A DNA stretch of 64,000 bases from Alcanivorax sp. REN37 (GTDB lineage Bacteria > Pseudomonadota > Gammaproteobacteria > Pseudomonadales > Alcanivoracaceae). Positions 46,630 through 56,213 of the stretch are shown piece after piece. The DNA lies in contig NZ_JBGCUO010000001.1 in the NCBI RefSeq assembly GCF_041102775.1, positions 558,001 to 622,000 of the forward strand, written 5' to 3'. Each line of letters starts with the position of its first letter. Within the stretch, counting starts at the first letter, position 1. The position numbers were made by a program, and so were the translations under genes. The notes below the pieces were generated by a model. The model was not told the DNA's origin, ran no database searches, and was given only the letters and a program-made list of their open reading frames with translations.

Positions 46630-46821
46630 ATGCCGATCGCCCATATCCATCTGATGGAAGGCCGCGATGACGCGCAGAAAGAAGCGCTGATTGCCGCTGT
46701 CACCGACGCCATTGTCGCCAGTCTTGGCGTGCCACAGGACACGGTGCGGGTGTTGCTACAGGAGCTGCCCAAGCAGCACTTTGGCATCGCCGGGCAATCG
46801 GCCAAGGCGCGCGGCCGCTGA
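46630..46821 (+). CDS. dmpI: 4-oxalocrotonate tautomerase
   Basis: The 63-residue enzyme keeps Pro1 after Met removal and has the family pattern PIAHIHLMEGRDDAQKEAL, with Arg in REAL-type helix replaced as in close DmpI variants, and a Lys/Arg-rich end. It isomerises the enol and keto forms of 4-oxalocrotonate before decarboxylation. GAGGAGG precedes the ATG. It ends the operon and is followed by a terminator. Confidence 0.93.
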   Translation: MPIAHIHLMEGRDDAQKEALIAAVTDAIVASLGVPQDTVRVLLQELPKQHFGIAGQSAKARGR

Positions 46822-46848
46822 CCTTTCGGCGCTGAGCGGTTCTGACTC

Positions 46849-46890
46849 GCCCGCGGCACCGGTGTCATGGCCGGTGTCGCGGGCTTTTTT
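46849..46890 (+). terminator. Terminator of the phenol operon
   Basis: GCCCGCGGCACCGG and CCGGTGTCGCGGGC form a long stem with one mismatch around an eight-base loop, followed by six T. Confidence 0.88.
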
Positions 46891-47100
46891 ATGGCCGGTA
46901 CCGCCTGATCGCAGGCGCCGTCAGCGTCGCGGGTCGCTGCCAAACCGCGGCGGCGTGGCAATCACGTGTTGCTGGGCCAACGGGAGCGGACGTTGCGCTA
47001 GCGCCTAGCTTGGGGGGTGCTACAGGGCACCCGCAAACTGTCACGACGTTACGGCACGCTGGCAGCAGGGCAGCAGAGCGGCGACACGGAGCAGGATGCG

Positions 47101-47469
47101 ATGGAGACCGGTGTGAAACGGATACTGCAACTGGAAGGGCTGGCGGTGCTGTGGGTCAGTCTGCTGGCGTACAGCCGCTGGGGGGCCGGTTGGGGTGGGT
47201 TCGTATTGGGTTTCTTGGCGTTGGATGCGCCTTTGCTGCTGTACCTACTGGGGCCACGGATCGGAGCTTGGGGCTACAACCTTAGCCACAGCTATGTGGG
47301 CGCGCTGTTGTGTTTAGCGCTCGGGGCTGGCGGCGGGCCGCCGCTGCTGCTGGCGGTCGGGCTGATCTGGACGGCGCGTATTGGCTTCGACCGCGCGTTG
47401 GGTTGGGGACTTAAATCAGCGCGCGGGGTGGCGTTCACTCATTTGGGCGTGCTCGGCTCGCGGCGCTGA
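47101..47469 (+). CDS. DUF4260-family small membrane protein
   Basis: The 122-residue protein has four hydrophobic segments (about 10-25, 30-50, 60-80, 84-97) and the DUF4260 stretch GYNLSHSYVGALL with the later ARIGFDRALGWGLK. The function is unknown. I chose the ATG at 47101, preceded by GGAGCAGG; an upstream frame extension to 47017 is basic and unlikely. It is alone between the phenol terminator and a terminator shared with ettA. Confidence 0.8.
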   Translation: METGVKRILQLEGLAVLWVSLLAYSRWGAGWGGFVLGFLALDAPLLLYLLGPRIGAWGYNLSHSYVGALLCLALGAGGGPPLLLAVGLIWTARIGFDRALGWGLKSARGVAFTHLGVLGSRR

Positions 47470-47477
47470 CGGCAGTA

Positions 47478-47509
47478 ACAAACACGGGCGCCGCAGCGCC
47501 CGTGTTTGT
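47478..47509. terminator. Bidirectional terminator between DUF4260 gene and ettA
   Basis: Perfect 14-base arms (ACAAACACGGGCGC and GCGCCCGTGTTTGT) enclose CGCA between convergent genes. The flanking T content is modest. Confidence 0.8.
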
Positions 47510-47523
47510 GATCCGCCCAACAC

Positions 47524-49191
47524 TCAGACGTCGATCTTCTTGTACTTGGTCCGCTTCGGCTGCAGGGCGGCGTCGCCGAGCTGCTTGCGGCGGTACTCTT
47601 CGTACTCGGTGTAGCTGCCTTCAAACCACTCCACTTCCGAATCGCCTTCGAAGGCGAGAATGTGGGTGGCCACGCGGTCCAGGAACCAGCGGTCGTGCGA
47701 AATCACGATGGCGCAGCCTGGGAATGCCAGCAGTGCCTCTTCTAGCGCACGCAGAGTTTCCACGTCCAAGTCGTTGGTCGGTTCGTCCAACAGCAACACG
47801 TTGGCGCCCTGCTTCAGCAGCTTGGCCAGGTGCAGACGGTTGCGCTCACCGCCAGACAGGTCTTTCACCCGCTTCTGCTGGTCCTGGCCTTTGAAGTTGA
47901 AGCGGCCCAGGTAGGCGCGTGACGGCACCTCGTAGTTGCCGATCTTGAGGATGTCGAGACCCTCGGATACTTCTTCCCACACCGTCTTGTCGCCGGCCAA
48001 GTCGTCGCGGCTTTGGTCAACGTAGGCCAGCTGAACCGTTTCACCGATTTCGATGGTGCCGGCATCCGGTTGGTGGGCACCGGTGAGCATGCGGAACAGG
48101 GTGGTTTTACCGGCGCCGTTGGGGCCGATGATGCCGACAATGGCACCGCGCGGTACTGAGAAACTGAGGTTCTCGTACAGCAGCTTGTCGCCGAAGTGCT
48201 TGGCGACCCCGGCCACCTCGAACACCTTCTCACCCAAGCGCGGCCCCGGCGGGATGTACAGTTCCTGAGTTTCGTTGCGCTCTTGGAACTCGACGCTGGC
48301 CAGTTCCTCGAACGCGGCCACCCGGGCTTTGTTCTTGGCGCGGCGGCCTTTCGGGTTCTGGCGCACCCACTCAAGTTCTTTTTCCACCGTTTTGCGGTGG
48401 GCACTTTCGGCTTTCTGTTCACGCTCCAGGCGGGCTTCTTTCTGCTCCAGCCAGGAGGTGTAGTTGCCTTTCCACGGGATGCCTTCGCCGCGGTCGAGCT
48501 CCAGGATCCATTCACAGGAGTTGTCGAGGAAGTACCGGTCGTGGGTGACCGCTACCACAGTGCCTTGGAAGTCGTGCAGGTAGCGCTCCAGCCAGGCCAC
48601 CGACTCGGCGTCCAAGTGGTTAGTGGGTTCGTCCAGCAGCAGCATATCCGGCGCCGACAGGATCAAGCGGCACAGTGCTACCCGGCGGCGCTCACCGCCG
48701 GACAGGTGCTCGACGCTGGCATCCCAGGGCGGCAGGCGCAGTGCGTCGGCGGCGATTTCCAGCTTGCGCTCTAGGTTGTGGGCGTCAGCGGTTTCAATGA
48801 TGGCTTCCAGCCGCGCCTGCTCGCTGGCGAGCTTGTCGAAATCGGCGTCTTCGTCGGCATAAGCGGCGTACACCTCTTCCAGTCGCTGCTGGGCGTCACG
48901 GATTTCGCTGACGGACTCCTCCACCACCTCGCGCACGGTCTTGCTGTTGTCCAGCTCCGGTTCCTGCGGCAGGTAGCCGATCTTGGTGCCGGTCTGCGGG
49001 CGCGCTTCGCCGATGAAGTCTTGGTCAACGCCGGCCATGATGCGCAGCAGGGTGGATTTACCGGAGCCGTTGAGGCCCAGCACACCGATTTTCGCGCCGG
49101 GGAAGAACGACAGCGAAATGTCTTTCAGGATGTGTTTTTTCGGCGGGACGATTTTGCCCACCCGATCCATGGTGAAAATGTATTGGGACAT
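47524..49191 (-). CDS. ettA: Energy-dependent translational throttle protein EttA (ABC-F)
   Basis: The 555-residue ABC-F protein has two ATPase domains, each with Walker A (GLNGSGKST and GPNGAGKTT), signature (LSGGERRR and LSGGERNR) and Walker B. A linker rich in charged residues with PKGRRAKNKAR lies between. It begins MSQYIFTMDRVGKIVPPKK, the EttA start. It binds the ribosomal E site and gates entry into elongation according to ATP/ADP. The ATG at 49191 is the family start. Confidence 0.96.
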   Translation of the reverse strand: MSQYIFTMDRVGKIVPPKKHILKDISLSFFPGAKIGVLGLNGSGKSTLLRIMAGVDQDFIGEARPQTGTKIGYLPQEPELDNSKTVREVVEESVSEIRDAQQRLEEVYAAYADEDADFDKLASEQARLEAIIETADAHNLERKLEIAADALRLPPWDASVEHLSGGERRRVALCRLILSAPDMLLLDEPTNHLDAESVAWLERYLHDFQGTVVAVTHDRYFLDNSCEWILELDRGEGIPWKGNYTSWLEQKEARLEREQKAESAHRKTVEKELEWVRQNPKGRRAKNKARVAAFEELASVEFQERNETQELYIPPGPRLGEKVFEVAGVAKHFGDKLLYENLSFSVPRGAIVGIIGPNGAGKTTLFRMLTGAHQPDAGTIEIGETVQLAYVDQSRDDLAGDKTVWEEVSEGLDILKIGNYEVPSRAYLGRFNFKGQDQQKRVKDLSGGERNRLHLAKLLKQGANVLLLDEPTNDLDVETLRALEEALLAFPGCAIVISHDRWFLDRVATHILAFEGDSEVEWFEGSYTEYEEYRRKQLGDAALQPKRTKYKKIDV

Positions 49192-49321
49192 AGGACCTGT
49201 GCGCCAATTGAGACAGAAAGCGGGCCGCTCCACAGATTGCGGGAGGCGGGAAAAAGTGCGCCTAAACTAGCCGAAAGCGGCGGCGGTTGAAAGGGCGCCC
49301 CCGGTGGCGGGGGCGCCGCAT

Positions 49322-50881
49322 TCAGGCGGGCAGTGGGGGCGTGGCCGGGGGGACCGGGGTGACGCTCAGGCTACGCAAGCTCTTGGCATCAGCGTCGACC
49401 ACGGTGAAGCGCCAGGGGCCTTCGTCCACCCATTCGCCGGCCTGGGGCAGGCTGCCAAGACGGTTGAGCACGAAGCCGGCGGCGGTGCTGTAGTCCTCGT
49501 CGGTGGGCAGCAGGGCCTCTAATTCCAGCATCTGCGCGAGCTGGTGAATGTCGGCGCCGCCCTGGACCGACCAATGGCCGGGCGCCACTTCCTCGATGTC
49601 CAGCGCTTCGTTGTCTTCCGGCAGGTTGCCGGCGATGGCTTCCAGCACATCCATCGGCGTTACCAGCCCCACCACATCGCCGTACTCGTCGGTGACGATG
49701 GCCAAGTGGTTGCGGCTGCGGCGCAGGGTGTCGATCAGCCGGATGACGTTGGCGTGTTCCTGGATATAGAGCGGCTCGCGCAGGGTATCCGGCTGCAGCG
49801 CACCATGCTGGGTCAAATCGCGCAGCAAATCCTTGGCGCGGCCAACGCCGACGATGTTCTCCAGATCGCCGTCACACACCGGGTACACGGTGCGCACGCC
49901 CTGCTGCAGGGTGTCCAGCAACTGTGCGGTGGGTAGCTGGTTGTCGATCCAGACGATCTCCGGACGCGGCGTCATGATTGAGCGTACGCTGCGGTCGCCC
50001 AACGTCAGCACACCGCTGACCATGTGGCGCTCTTCTTGGGCAAAGCCCTCGGCAGCCGCGCTCAGGCGCGCGCGGCCGGCTTCCGGTGCCGAGCTGTCGT
50101 GGGCGGTGCCGAGCAGCGCCAGCACCTTGCGCGCGGTGCGTTCTCGGAACGGCAGCCGCTGTTCGTGACGGGCCGCATTGCGGCTCGACAGCTGGTTGAA
50201 GAACTCGATCATCACCGAGAAGCCAATGGCGGCATAGATGTAGCCTTTCGGCACTTTCCAGCCAAAGCCTTCCGCCACCAAGCTGAAGCCGATCATCAGC
50301 AGGAACGCCAAGCACAGCACCACCACCGTCGGGTGGGCGTTGACGAACTCGGTCAGCGGCTTGGACGCCACCAGCATGATGCCAATGGAGATCACTACTG
50401 CCGCCATCATCACCGGCAGCTGGTCGACCATGCCCACGGCGGTGATCACCGCATCCAGCGAGAACACCGCATCCAGCACCACGATCTGCACCACCACCGA
50501 GGCGAAACTGGCGTACACCGCCGGGCCGCTGCTGTGGCTGCTGACCCCTTCCAGCCGCTCATGCAGCTCGGTGGTGGCTTTAAACAGCAGGAACAGCCCA
50601 CCCAGTAACAGGATCAGGTTGCGGCCGGAGAACGGCATGTCACCGATGTGGAACAGCGGGGTAGTGAGGGTCACCAGCCACGACACCACCGACAGCAGGC
50701 CGAGGCGCATCACCAGCGCTAGTGCTAAACCGATGCGGCGCGCGTTGTCGCGCTGCTCCGGCGGCAGCTTGTCGGCGAGGATGGCGATGAACACCAAGTT
50801 GTCGATGCCGAGCACGATTTCGAGCAGCACCAGCGTCAGCAGTGCGACCCAGACCGATGGGTCCATCAGCAATTCAATCAT
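49322..50881 (-). CDS. TerC-family membrane protein with CBS and CorC domains
   Basis: This 519-residue protein has an N-terminal TerC domain with about seven membrane segments and the acidic motif [14 protein letters not shown] plus [13 protein letters not shown] (about 1-230). A pair of CBS domains follows (about 300-420) and then a C-terminal CorC/HlyC domain. It resembles YegH/YoaE of E. coli. TerC proteins have been linked to metal (Mn) handling at the membrane and to tellurite resistance, but the role of this fused class is not settled. It is transcribed alone. Confidence 0.9.
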   Translation of the reverse strand: MIELLMDPSVWVALLTLVLLEIVLGIDNLVFIAILADKLPPEQRDNARRIGLALALVMRLGLLSVVSWLVTLTTPLFHIGDMPFSGRNLILLLGGLFLLFKATTELHERLEGVSSHSSGPAVYASFASVVVQIVVLDAVFSLDAVITAVGMVDQLPVMMAAVVISIGIMLVASKPLTEFVNAHPTVVVLCLAFLLMIGFSLVAEGFGWKVPKGYIYAAIGFSVMIEFFNQLSSRNAARHEQRLPFRERTARKVLALLGTAHDSSAPEAGRARLSAAAEGFAQEERHMVSGVLTLGDRSVRSIMTPRPEIVWIDNQLPTAQLLDTLQQGVRTVYPVCDGDLENIVGVGRAKDLLRDLTQHGALQPDTLREPLYIQEHANVIRLIDTLRRSRNHLAIVTDEYGDVVGLVTPMDVLEAIAGNLPEDNEALDIEEVAPGHWSVQGGADIHQLAQMLELEALLPTDEDYSTAAGFVLNRLGSLPQAGEWVDEGPWRFTVVDADAKSLRSLSVTPVPPATPPLPA

Positions 50882-51066
50882 GACGCGACCCCGCTACTGG
50901 GCAGGGGCACCGGGACAAGGCCACGGCAGGTCACAGGGTTAATCAGGCGGGTACAGCTACAACTCGAGGGCTCGACGGTGTCGGCGTCCATGAAGGGTCT
51001 CAAAAGGGGAACAGGCCGCCATCAAACGATCGGCGGCCAGTATCTGTCAAGTGACAATTTTAATAC

Positions 51067-52110
51067 TCAATACAAATCAGTCGCTTGGGCGTTAGTCTCC
51101 GGCCACGGGGTGGCGGCATTCCAGAGCCGTTGCCACTGCCAGCCGAGCGCGCGGCCGTCAGTGTCCCGCGCGGCGCGCTGGGTCGGCAGTGCGCTCACGC
51201 TGCCGTCCGCCGCCTGCTGGCCGACCACGAACGAGAAGAAATACTGGCCCTGCTGGCCCATGCGCAGGTCGCTGATCGACACTCGGCCCGCGCCGTCCAC
51301 CGCGGCAGCGTAGAAACCGTGAGTGAAGGATTGCAAACGCGCCACTGGCCAGTGTCCGGCCAGTGGCGCCAGCAGCTCGGCGTGGCGCGGCTGCCACGGT
51401 CCCCAATGCGGTGCGGCATCACCGTCCACCAGCGAGTAAAAGCCTTCGCGGAACCGGTCGCCGTCGATCACCACCACCCGCCACAGCAGGGTGGTGAACG
51501 CCGCCGGCACCGTCAGCACCCGCTCGGCCTGCACCTGTTGGCGTACCAAATCGGCTTGGACCCGGTGCTCGGTCCATAACTTAGCGCCGCCGCCCCACAG
51601 CAGATAAAGGCTGCTCACCGCCAGCGCCACGTTGTTCCAGCGCACGCTGGCGGCGCTGCCACGTTGGCGCCAGACCAGCACCATGGCGGCCAGCAGCGGC
51701 AGCGTGTAAAGCGGATCAATGATGAACACCGAGGCGATGCTCACCGGGTAATCGGTGAGTGGCCACCAGAGTTGGGTGCCGTACACCGTCAGTGCATCCA
51801 GCAGCGGATGGGTGATCAACGCCAGCCACAGGGCCAAAAACCAGCGCCCGCGCGAGGCCAGCTGGGGGCCATGCACGCGCCGTGCTAGCCACACCAGCAG
51901 TGGTGTGAGGACGGTCAGCACTAAGAGCGAGTGGCTGGCGGAGCGGTGGTAGGTGAACTGCGCCACCGGATCAGCGAACCGCACTAGCACGTCCAGATCC
52001 GGCAGGGTGCCGCACAGCGCACCCCATGCCACCGCACGGCGCCCGATTTGGCGGCCGATCACGGCACTGGCGACGCCGCTGCCAAGCACAATTTGAGTCA
52101 GCGAATCCAT
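51067..52110 (-). CDS. YdjM-like membrane-bound metal-dependent hydrolase (DUF457)
   Basis: The 347-residue protein begins MDSLTQIVLGSGVASAVIG and contains GALCGTLPDLDVL, FTYHRSASHSLLVL and LITHPLLDALTVYGTQL, the conserved His/Asp pattern of the YdjM/DUF457 family. About four membrane segments precede a soluble C-terminal part. The family is annotated as a metal-dependent hydrolase, but no substrate is known. GGAG lies before the ATG at 52110; a further ATG at 52125 has no ribosome site. Confidence 0.85.
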   Translation of the reverse strand: MDSLTQIVLGSGVASAVIGRQIGRRAVAWGALCGTLPDLDVLVRFADPVAQFTYHRSASHSLLVLTVLTPLLVWLARRVHGPQLASRGRWFLALWLALITHPLLDALTVYGTQLWWPLTDYPVSIASVFIIDPLYTLPLLAAMVLVWRQRGSAASVRWNNVALAVSSLYLLWGGGAKLWTEHRVQADLVRQQVQAERVLTVPAAFTTLLWRVVVIDGDRFREGFYSLVDGDAAPHWGPWQPRHAELLAPLAGHWPVARLQSFTHGFYAAAVDGAGRVSISDLRMGQQGQYFFSFVVGQQAADGSVSALPTQRAARDTDGRALGWQWQRLWNAATPWPETNAQATDLY

Positions 52111-52437
52111 CGGTTGCGGCTCCATCGGATAAGGAAACGCTGCCGAGCATACCGCAATCGGTTGGCGTGGCGACCGGCCGGCCGCTGTGGGCGGCATCGC
52201 AGCCTGAGCCAAAAACGGTCGTGGCGGGCGGCGCGGCGCTTGCTGCCGGAGCCGCGGTCGGGATAATGGGCGGCGCTGGCGGGGAGCACGTGGCAAAACG
52301 GTGCCAACCCCGTAAGTGGGCGCTTGCGCCGGGGCGGTGAATTAACCGCTCTCGCACGGGTGTCCGGAGTGTCGGGTGTGCTGTCACCCCGCAGCCGGCA
52401 TGACTTCGAGAGGGAATTTGCAGAGAGCCTCACGCCC
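52111..52437. other. Gene-free gap with candidate nagB promoter
   Basis: No gene is supported in this 327-base divergent region. TTGCTG (52240-52245) and GATAAT (52262-52267), 16 bases apart, may form a promoter for nagB, giving a leader of about 165 bases. No NagC-like operator was recognised. Confidence 0.45.
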
Positions 52438-53226
52438 ATGTACCTGATTTTTGATGACGTCCAGGATGTCGCCCGCTATACAGCCCGGCAGTTGTACCGG
52501 GTCATGGCCCGTCGCCCGCGGGCGGTATTGGGGCTCGCCACCGGCGGCACCATGGAGCCGGTCTACGCCGAGTTGTTGGCACTGTTGGCGCAGCAGCCGC
52601 TGGAGCTGTCTGGCTTGTCCACCTTCAACCTGGACGAATATGTGGGGCTGTCGCCCTGCCACAGCCAAAGCTATGCCTACTACATGGATCAGCACTTGTT
52701 CCGCCATCTGCCGCTGGCGGCGGGCCAAGCGCGGGTGCCGAACGGTATCGCGGCTGACCTAGCTGCTGAGAGCAGCGGTTACAGCGGCGCCATTGCTGCC
52801 GCCGGCGGGCTGGATCTGCAGCTGTTGGGGGTCGGCAGCAACGGCCATATTGGTTTCAACGAGCCGGGCACGCCGTTTGATGCCGGCACCCATGTGGTGG
52901 AATTGTCGGAGCAAACCCGCCACGACAACGCCCGCTTCTTCGACGCTGGGGAGGTGGTGCCGTGTCGCGCCATCACCATGGGCCTGCGCGACATCCTGCA
53001 AGCCCGCGAGCTGCTGTTTGTGGCCACCGGCCGTAGCAAGGCGCCGATCATGGAAGCGATTCACGGCAGTGCGCCGTCGGAGCAGATTCCGGCGACCGCC
53101 ATCAAGACCCATGCCCGGTCCTGCATCGTGTTGGATGCCGCCGCCGCCGAGCGGCTGCCGGCCGCCGCCCAGCAGGAAGCGCGTGCGTTGGCGCGCGAGC
53201 AATTGAACGCTGCCGCCGTGGCGTAA
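52438..53226 (+). CDS. nagB: Glucosamine-6-phosphate deaminase
   Basis: The 262-residue enzyme has GLATGGTMEPVYAEL, the catalytic STFNLDEYVGL, GVGSNGHIGFNEPGTPF and the ELSEQTRHDNARFF stretch. It converts glucosamine-6-phosphate to fructose-6-phosphate and ammonia. The sequence is nearer the short Bacillus type than the longer allosteric E. coli form. No nagA, nagC or transporter gene is nearby, so it stands alone. The ATG at 52438 gives the family N-terminus. Confidence 0.92.
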   Translation: MYLIFDDVQDVARYTARQLYRVMARRPRAVLGLATGGTMEPVYAELLALLAQQPLELSGLSTFNLDEYVGLSPCHSQSYAYYMDQHLFRHLPLAAGQARVPNGIAADLAAESSGYSGAIAAAGGLDLQLLGVGSNGHIGFNEPGTPFDAGTHVVELSEQTRHDNARFFDAGEVVPCRAITMGLRDILQARELLFVATGRSKAPIMEAIHGSAPSEQIPATAIKTHARSCIVLDAAAAERLPAAAQQEARALAREQLNAAAVA

Positions 53227-53387
53227 ACGGCGTAATCATCCAATTTTCCGGTGCGCGGCGGGGGGCCGCGCGCCGCTAGCGAATTCACAGACAGTGTCGT
53301 GGTCCGCCTGCGCCCATTGAGCGCAGGTGCGGCCATGGCTGTGCGTTGAACGAAGGACTACACCAAAAAATAGAAGAGGGATGCTGC

Positions 53388-56213
53388 ATGAAACGCTATT
53401 GGGGGGCCGCACTGCTGTGCGGGCTATTGCTGACGACGGTGGGTTGCGGCAGCAGCCGTGATCGCAATCCGACGTCAGCCGGGGTGACGGTGTCCGGCAC
53501 CGTTATGAAGGGGGTCGCGCAAGGCGTCCAGGTAGCGGTGCAGGACGCCTGGGGCCGTACGCTTGGCGTGGTTAAGACCGATGACCAAGGCCACTTCTCG
53601 CTGCCGGTACTGCCGATGGCGCCGCCAGCGGCGGCTGGCGAGATGTCCGCCGCGACTAACTTTTATGTCGGCGTCGAGCCTGGGTCGTCCTTGTACCGGG
53701 TTCTCATACAGCAAGGCAGCCTGCAGCAAGGCAACGGCCATGTGGTATGCGATGCACCGCAATGCCGCAGTGGTGGTGGGGTTGAAGTCGGTTTCGGTGC
53801 CACCTATCCCACCTCTACGCTGGTGCTTTCCGGTCTGCTGGTGGTGGAGGACGGACAGCGCGCCGCGGCGTTGCCCATCAACGTGCTGACTACGTTGCAG
53901 GATATGTTAGCCCGCGAGCAGCAGCTGACGGCTGCCCGGGCCGGGCAGATCGTTCAAGACCTGTTTGGTTTGTCGAGCCCGCCGGCCTACTTGCCGCCGT
54001 CTGGTGTCGACCTCACCGACCCCGAAGCGGTGGCACGCGCTTCAGTGGAAGAGCTGGTCACAGCGGTGCTCAACGCCGCGGTGGAGCAGGACGCTTACCA
54101 AAACGGGCAGCAAGGGGTACCTGCGTGGTTGGATGAGCGCCGTGAGCAGATGCGCGAACAGCAGATGGCGCTGGAGCGCGAGCGGCTGTTGGCGCTGCGC
54201 GATGCTGCAGCGGCGACCGCGCAAGCGGCGGCCGATGCCCATGCAGCCAAACAGGCGGAACTGCGCGCCAAGCTGGAGAGCGTCCGCCAGCGTGCGAGCC
54301 AGCAGATCAACGATGCGATCGATGAGCACTGTGACGGCGACTTGTGTCTGCCGGCGCCGCGCCTGAGCCCCGCGGAGCAAAGCGCGCTGGACGCCGCCAA
54401 GGCGTTGGTGGCGCAGGTGCGCGGTGTGGCGGCTGCCAGCCTGGAGGTCTTCGAGAGTGGGCTGGATCCCGCGCACCCGGACCATGATCCGGACACGCTG
54501 CCGGCACGCCTGCAGCAGGCGGGTCAGCTGCTGGGCGGCGAGCATGCGCAGCTGCTGCCGGTGCTGCGTGACGTGATGCAGGTGGCCGGCGAGCACCTGG
54601 AAAGCGTGGTGATTAAAGGCGAGCCGGATGGTCCGCAAGCCATTGCCGAGCTCGCCCGCCGCTATGCGCACAACAATGTGCCCTGGCGGGTGTGTGAAGG
54701 CCCTTGGATGGCCGACTACGACGCCTGTGTCGAAGCGTACGTGGAGGCATTTGCCAGCCGCTTTATCGGCGGCCAGCTGATGCGCGAGGGCCAGCGCTGG
54801 CAGTTGCAGGACGTGAGCCTGCGCGCGGATGACGTGGCCGATAGCCCGATCTGGTACGTGGCGTTGGCGCTCGAGCAGCCACGCTTCAGCCAAGACGGTG
54901 ACCTGGCATTGGGTGCCGGGCCCCAGCAGCTGCCGTTCTCCGGCACGGTGCAGGGCGACGGTCTGTCACTGCAGATCAATAGCGGCTCGGCGCTGGACTT
55001 CACCCTTGGCGAAGCCTTCGCTGGCAGCTTGGAAGCGCCCGGCGCGCTGCAGTTGACCTCGGTGGATCTGGTGCTTGATGCGGTGCTGGCGGTGGGTGAT
55101 GGCGACGCGCAGCAGCGCTTCACCGGCCGCCTCGAGTTGGGGCTGGTGGCGTCACCGGCGATGCATGCGGCCAATCCCAACCTGCCGTTGGTCAGCCCGA
55201 TACCGCACACCTTGGTGCTGGACGGACGCTTTGAGCAGGACGACCAGCAGCCGCTGGTGGCGGAATTGGAGATGGTGATCGACAACGCCGCGCGCTTTGC
55301 CGCGCGCCAGCAAGGTGGCCGTTTCGACGACCGCGCCGGCTACGCCTACGACTCGGGGCTCAATGAAGTAACCCTGACCCTCGGCACCGACCAAGACGGT
55401 GTGCAATTGCGTTTGCACCAGCAGGGGCCGGATGGCGTCTACGTGGACTGCGCTGCCCATGGCAAGGCGACCTGTGGTGAGCAGTTCGAGTGGCCGCTGG
55501 AGTCAGCCTGGTTCTATGAAGTGCTCGATACGCAGCTCAGCGAACCTGCGTGCGTTGAGGCTGGTTTCTGGTGGAGCGAGGAGGAGTCCGGTTGTATCGA
55601 GTCGGTGTACCTCACCGAGGACGAGTTGGCCGCCGATCTCCGTCTCGCTCTGCGCGGCTGGACGCTGGAAGAAATCAGCCAGCGCCTGGGGCCGGTGCCG
55701 GTGACCGGGGAAGGCACTTATCAGCTGCAGCCGCTGTCTTGGCAGCCGTCCCATGACCGTTATGGCAACGACCTGTTCACGGCGGAGCAGGGCACACTGC
55801 CGGCGTACTTGGTGCGCATGGCGCCGGATCACGAACGTGACGGGGGCTACCTGTCCGGCGTTCTCCACGCCCGTACCGAAGGTCGCCTGGCCGCTGGCCT
55901 GCCGACGATGCAGCTGGAGTTGGACATGCAGCGCACCGGCTACCGCGCCGGCAACGCGAGTCTGAAATTGAACTGGGAGGAAGCCGACCAGACGCCGGTG
56001 GCGCTGACCTTCAGCACCCCACAGTTGCAGCCGCTGACCGAGGTGACGGTAGCCAATCGCGACGGCACCCGACTGCTGCTGAGCCGCGATGCCGTTAGCG
56101 GCGAGCTCAGTGGCCGTATCGAGCGCCAAGGTCAGGCGTTGGGCACGGTGCGGCGTGAGGGCGCGGTGTACATGGTCACCTGGCTCGATGACAGCATTGA
56201 GAGTCTCTACTGA
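53388..56213 (+). CDS. Large putative lipoprotein of unknown function
   Basis: This 941-residue protein has a lipoprotein signal ending LLTTVGC (Cys near residue 20), a carboxypeptidase-regulatory-like beta domain (about 30-75: VTVSGTVMKGVAQGVQV), a long charged helix likely to form a coiled coil (about 250-315, with EQMREQQMALERERLLALRD), a short Cys pair (HCDGDLC), and a long beta-rich C-terminal region to the end. I recognise no overall family. AGAGGG precedes the ATG at 53388. The gene for a putative outer-membrane protein overlaps its 3' end, so the two products may act together at the outer membrane. Confidence 0.75.
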   Translation: MKRYWGAALLCGLLLTTVGCGSSRDRNPTSAGVTVSGTVMKGVAQGVQVAVQDAWGRTLGVVKTDDQGHFSLPVLPMAPPAAAGEMSAATNFYVGVEPGSSLYRVLIQQGSLQQGNGHVVCDAPQCRSGGGVEVGFGATYPTSTLVLSGLLVVEDGQRAAALPINVLTTLQDMLAREQQLTAARAGQIVQDLFGLSSPPAYLPPSGVDLTDPEAVARASVEELVTAVLNAAVEQDAYQNGQQGVPAWLDERREQMREQQMALERERLLALRDAAAATAQAAADAHAAKQAELRAKLESVRQRASQQINDAIDEHCDGDLCLPAPRLSPAEQSALDAAKALVAQVRGVAAASLEVFESGLDPAHPDHDPDTLPARLQQAGQLLGGEHAQLLPVLRDVMQVAGEHLESVVIKGEPDGPQAIAELARRYAHNNVPWRVCEGPWMADYDACVEAYVEAFASRFIGGQLMREGQRWQLQDVSLRADDVADSPIWYVALALEQPRFSQDGDLALGAGPQQLPFSGTVQGDGLSLQINSGSALDFTLGEAFAGSLEAPGALQLTSVDLVLDAVLAVGDGDAQQRFTGRLELGLVASPAMHAANPNLPLVSPIPHTLVLDGRFEQDDQQPLVAELEMVIDNAARFAARQQGGRFDDRAGYAYDSGLNEVTLTLGTDQDGVQLRLHQQGPDGVYVDCAAHGKATCGEQFEWPLESAWFYEVLDTQLSEPACVEAGFWWSEEESGCIESVYLTEDELAADLRLALRGWTLEEISQRLGPVPVTGEGTYQLQPLSWQPSHDRYGNDLFTAEQGTLPAYLVRMAPDHERDGGYLSGVLHARTEGRLAAGLPTMQLELDMQRTGYRAGNASLKLNWEEADQTPVALTFSTPQLQPLTEVTVANRDGTRLLLSRDAVSGELSGRIERQGQALGTVRREGAVYMVTWLDDSIESLY

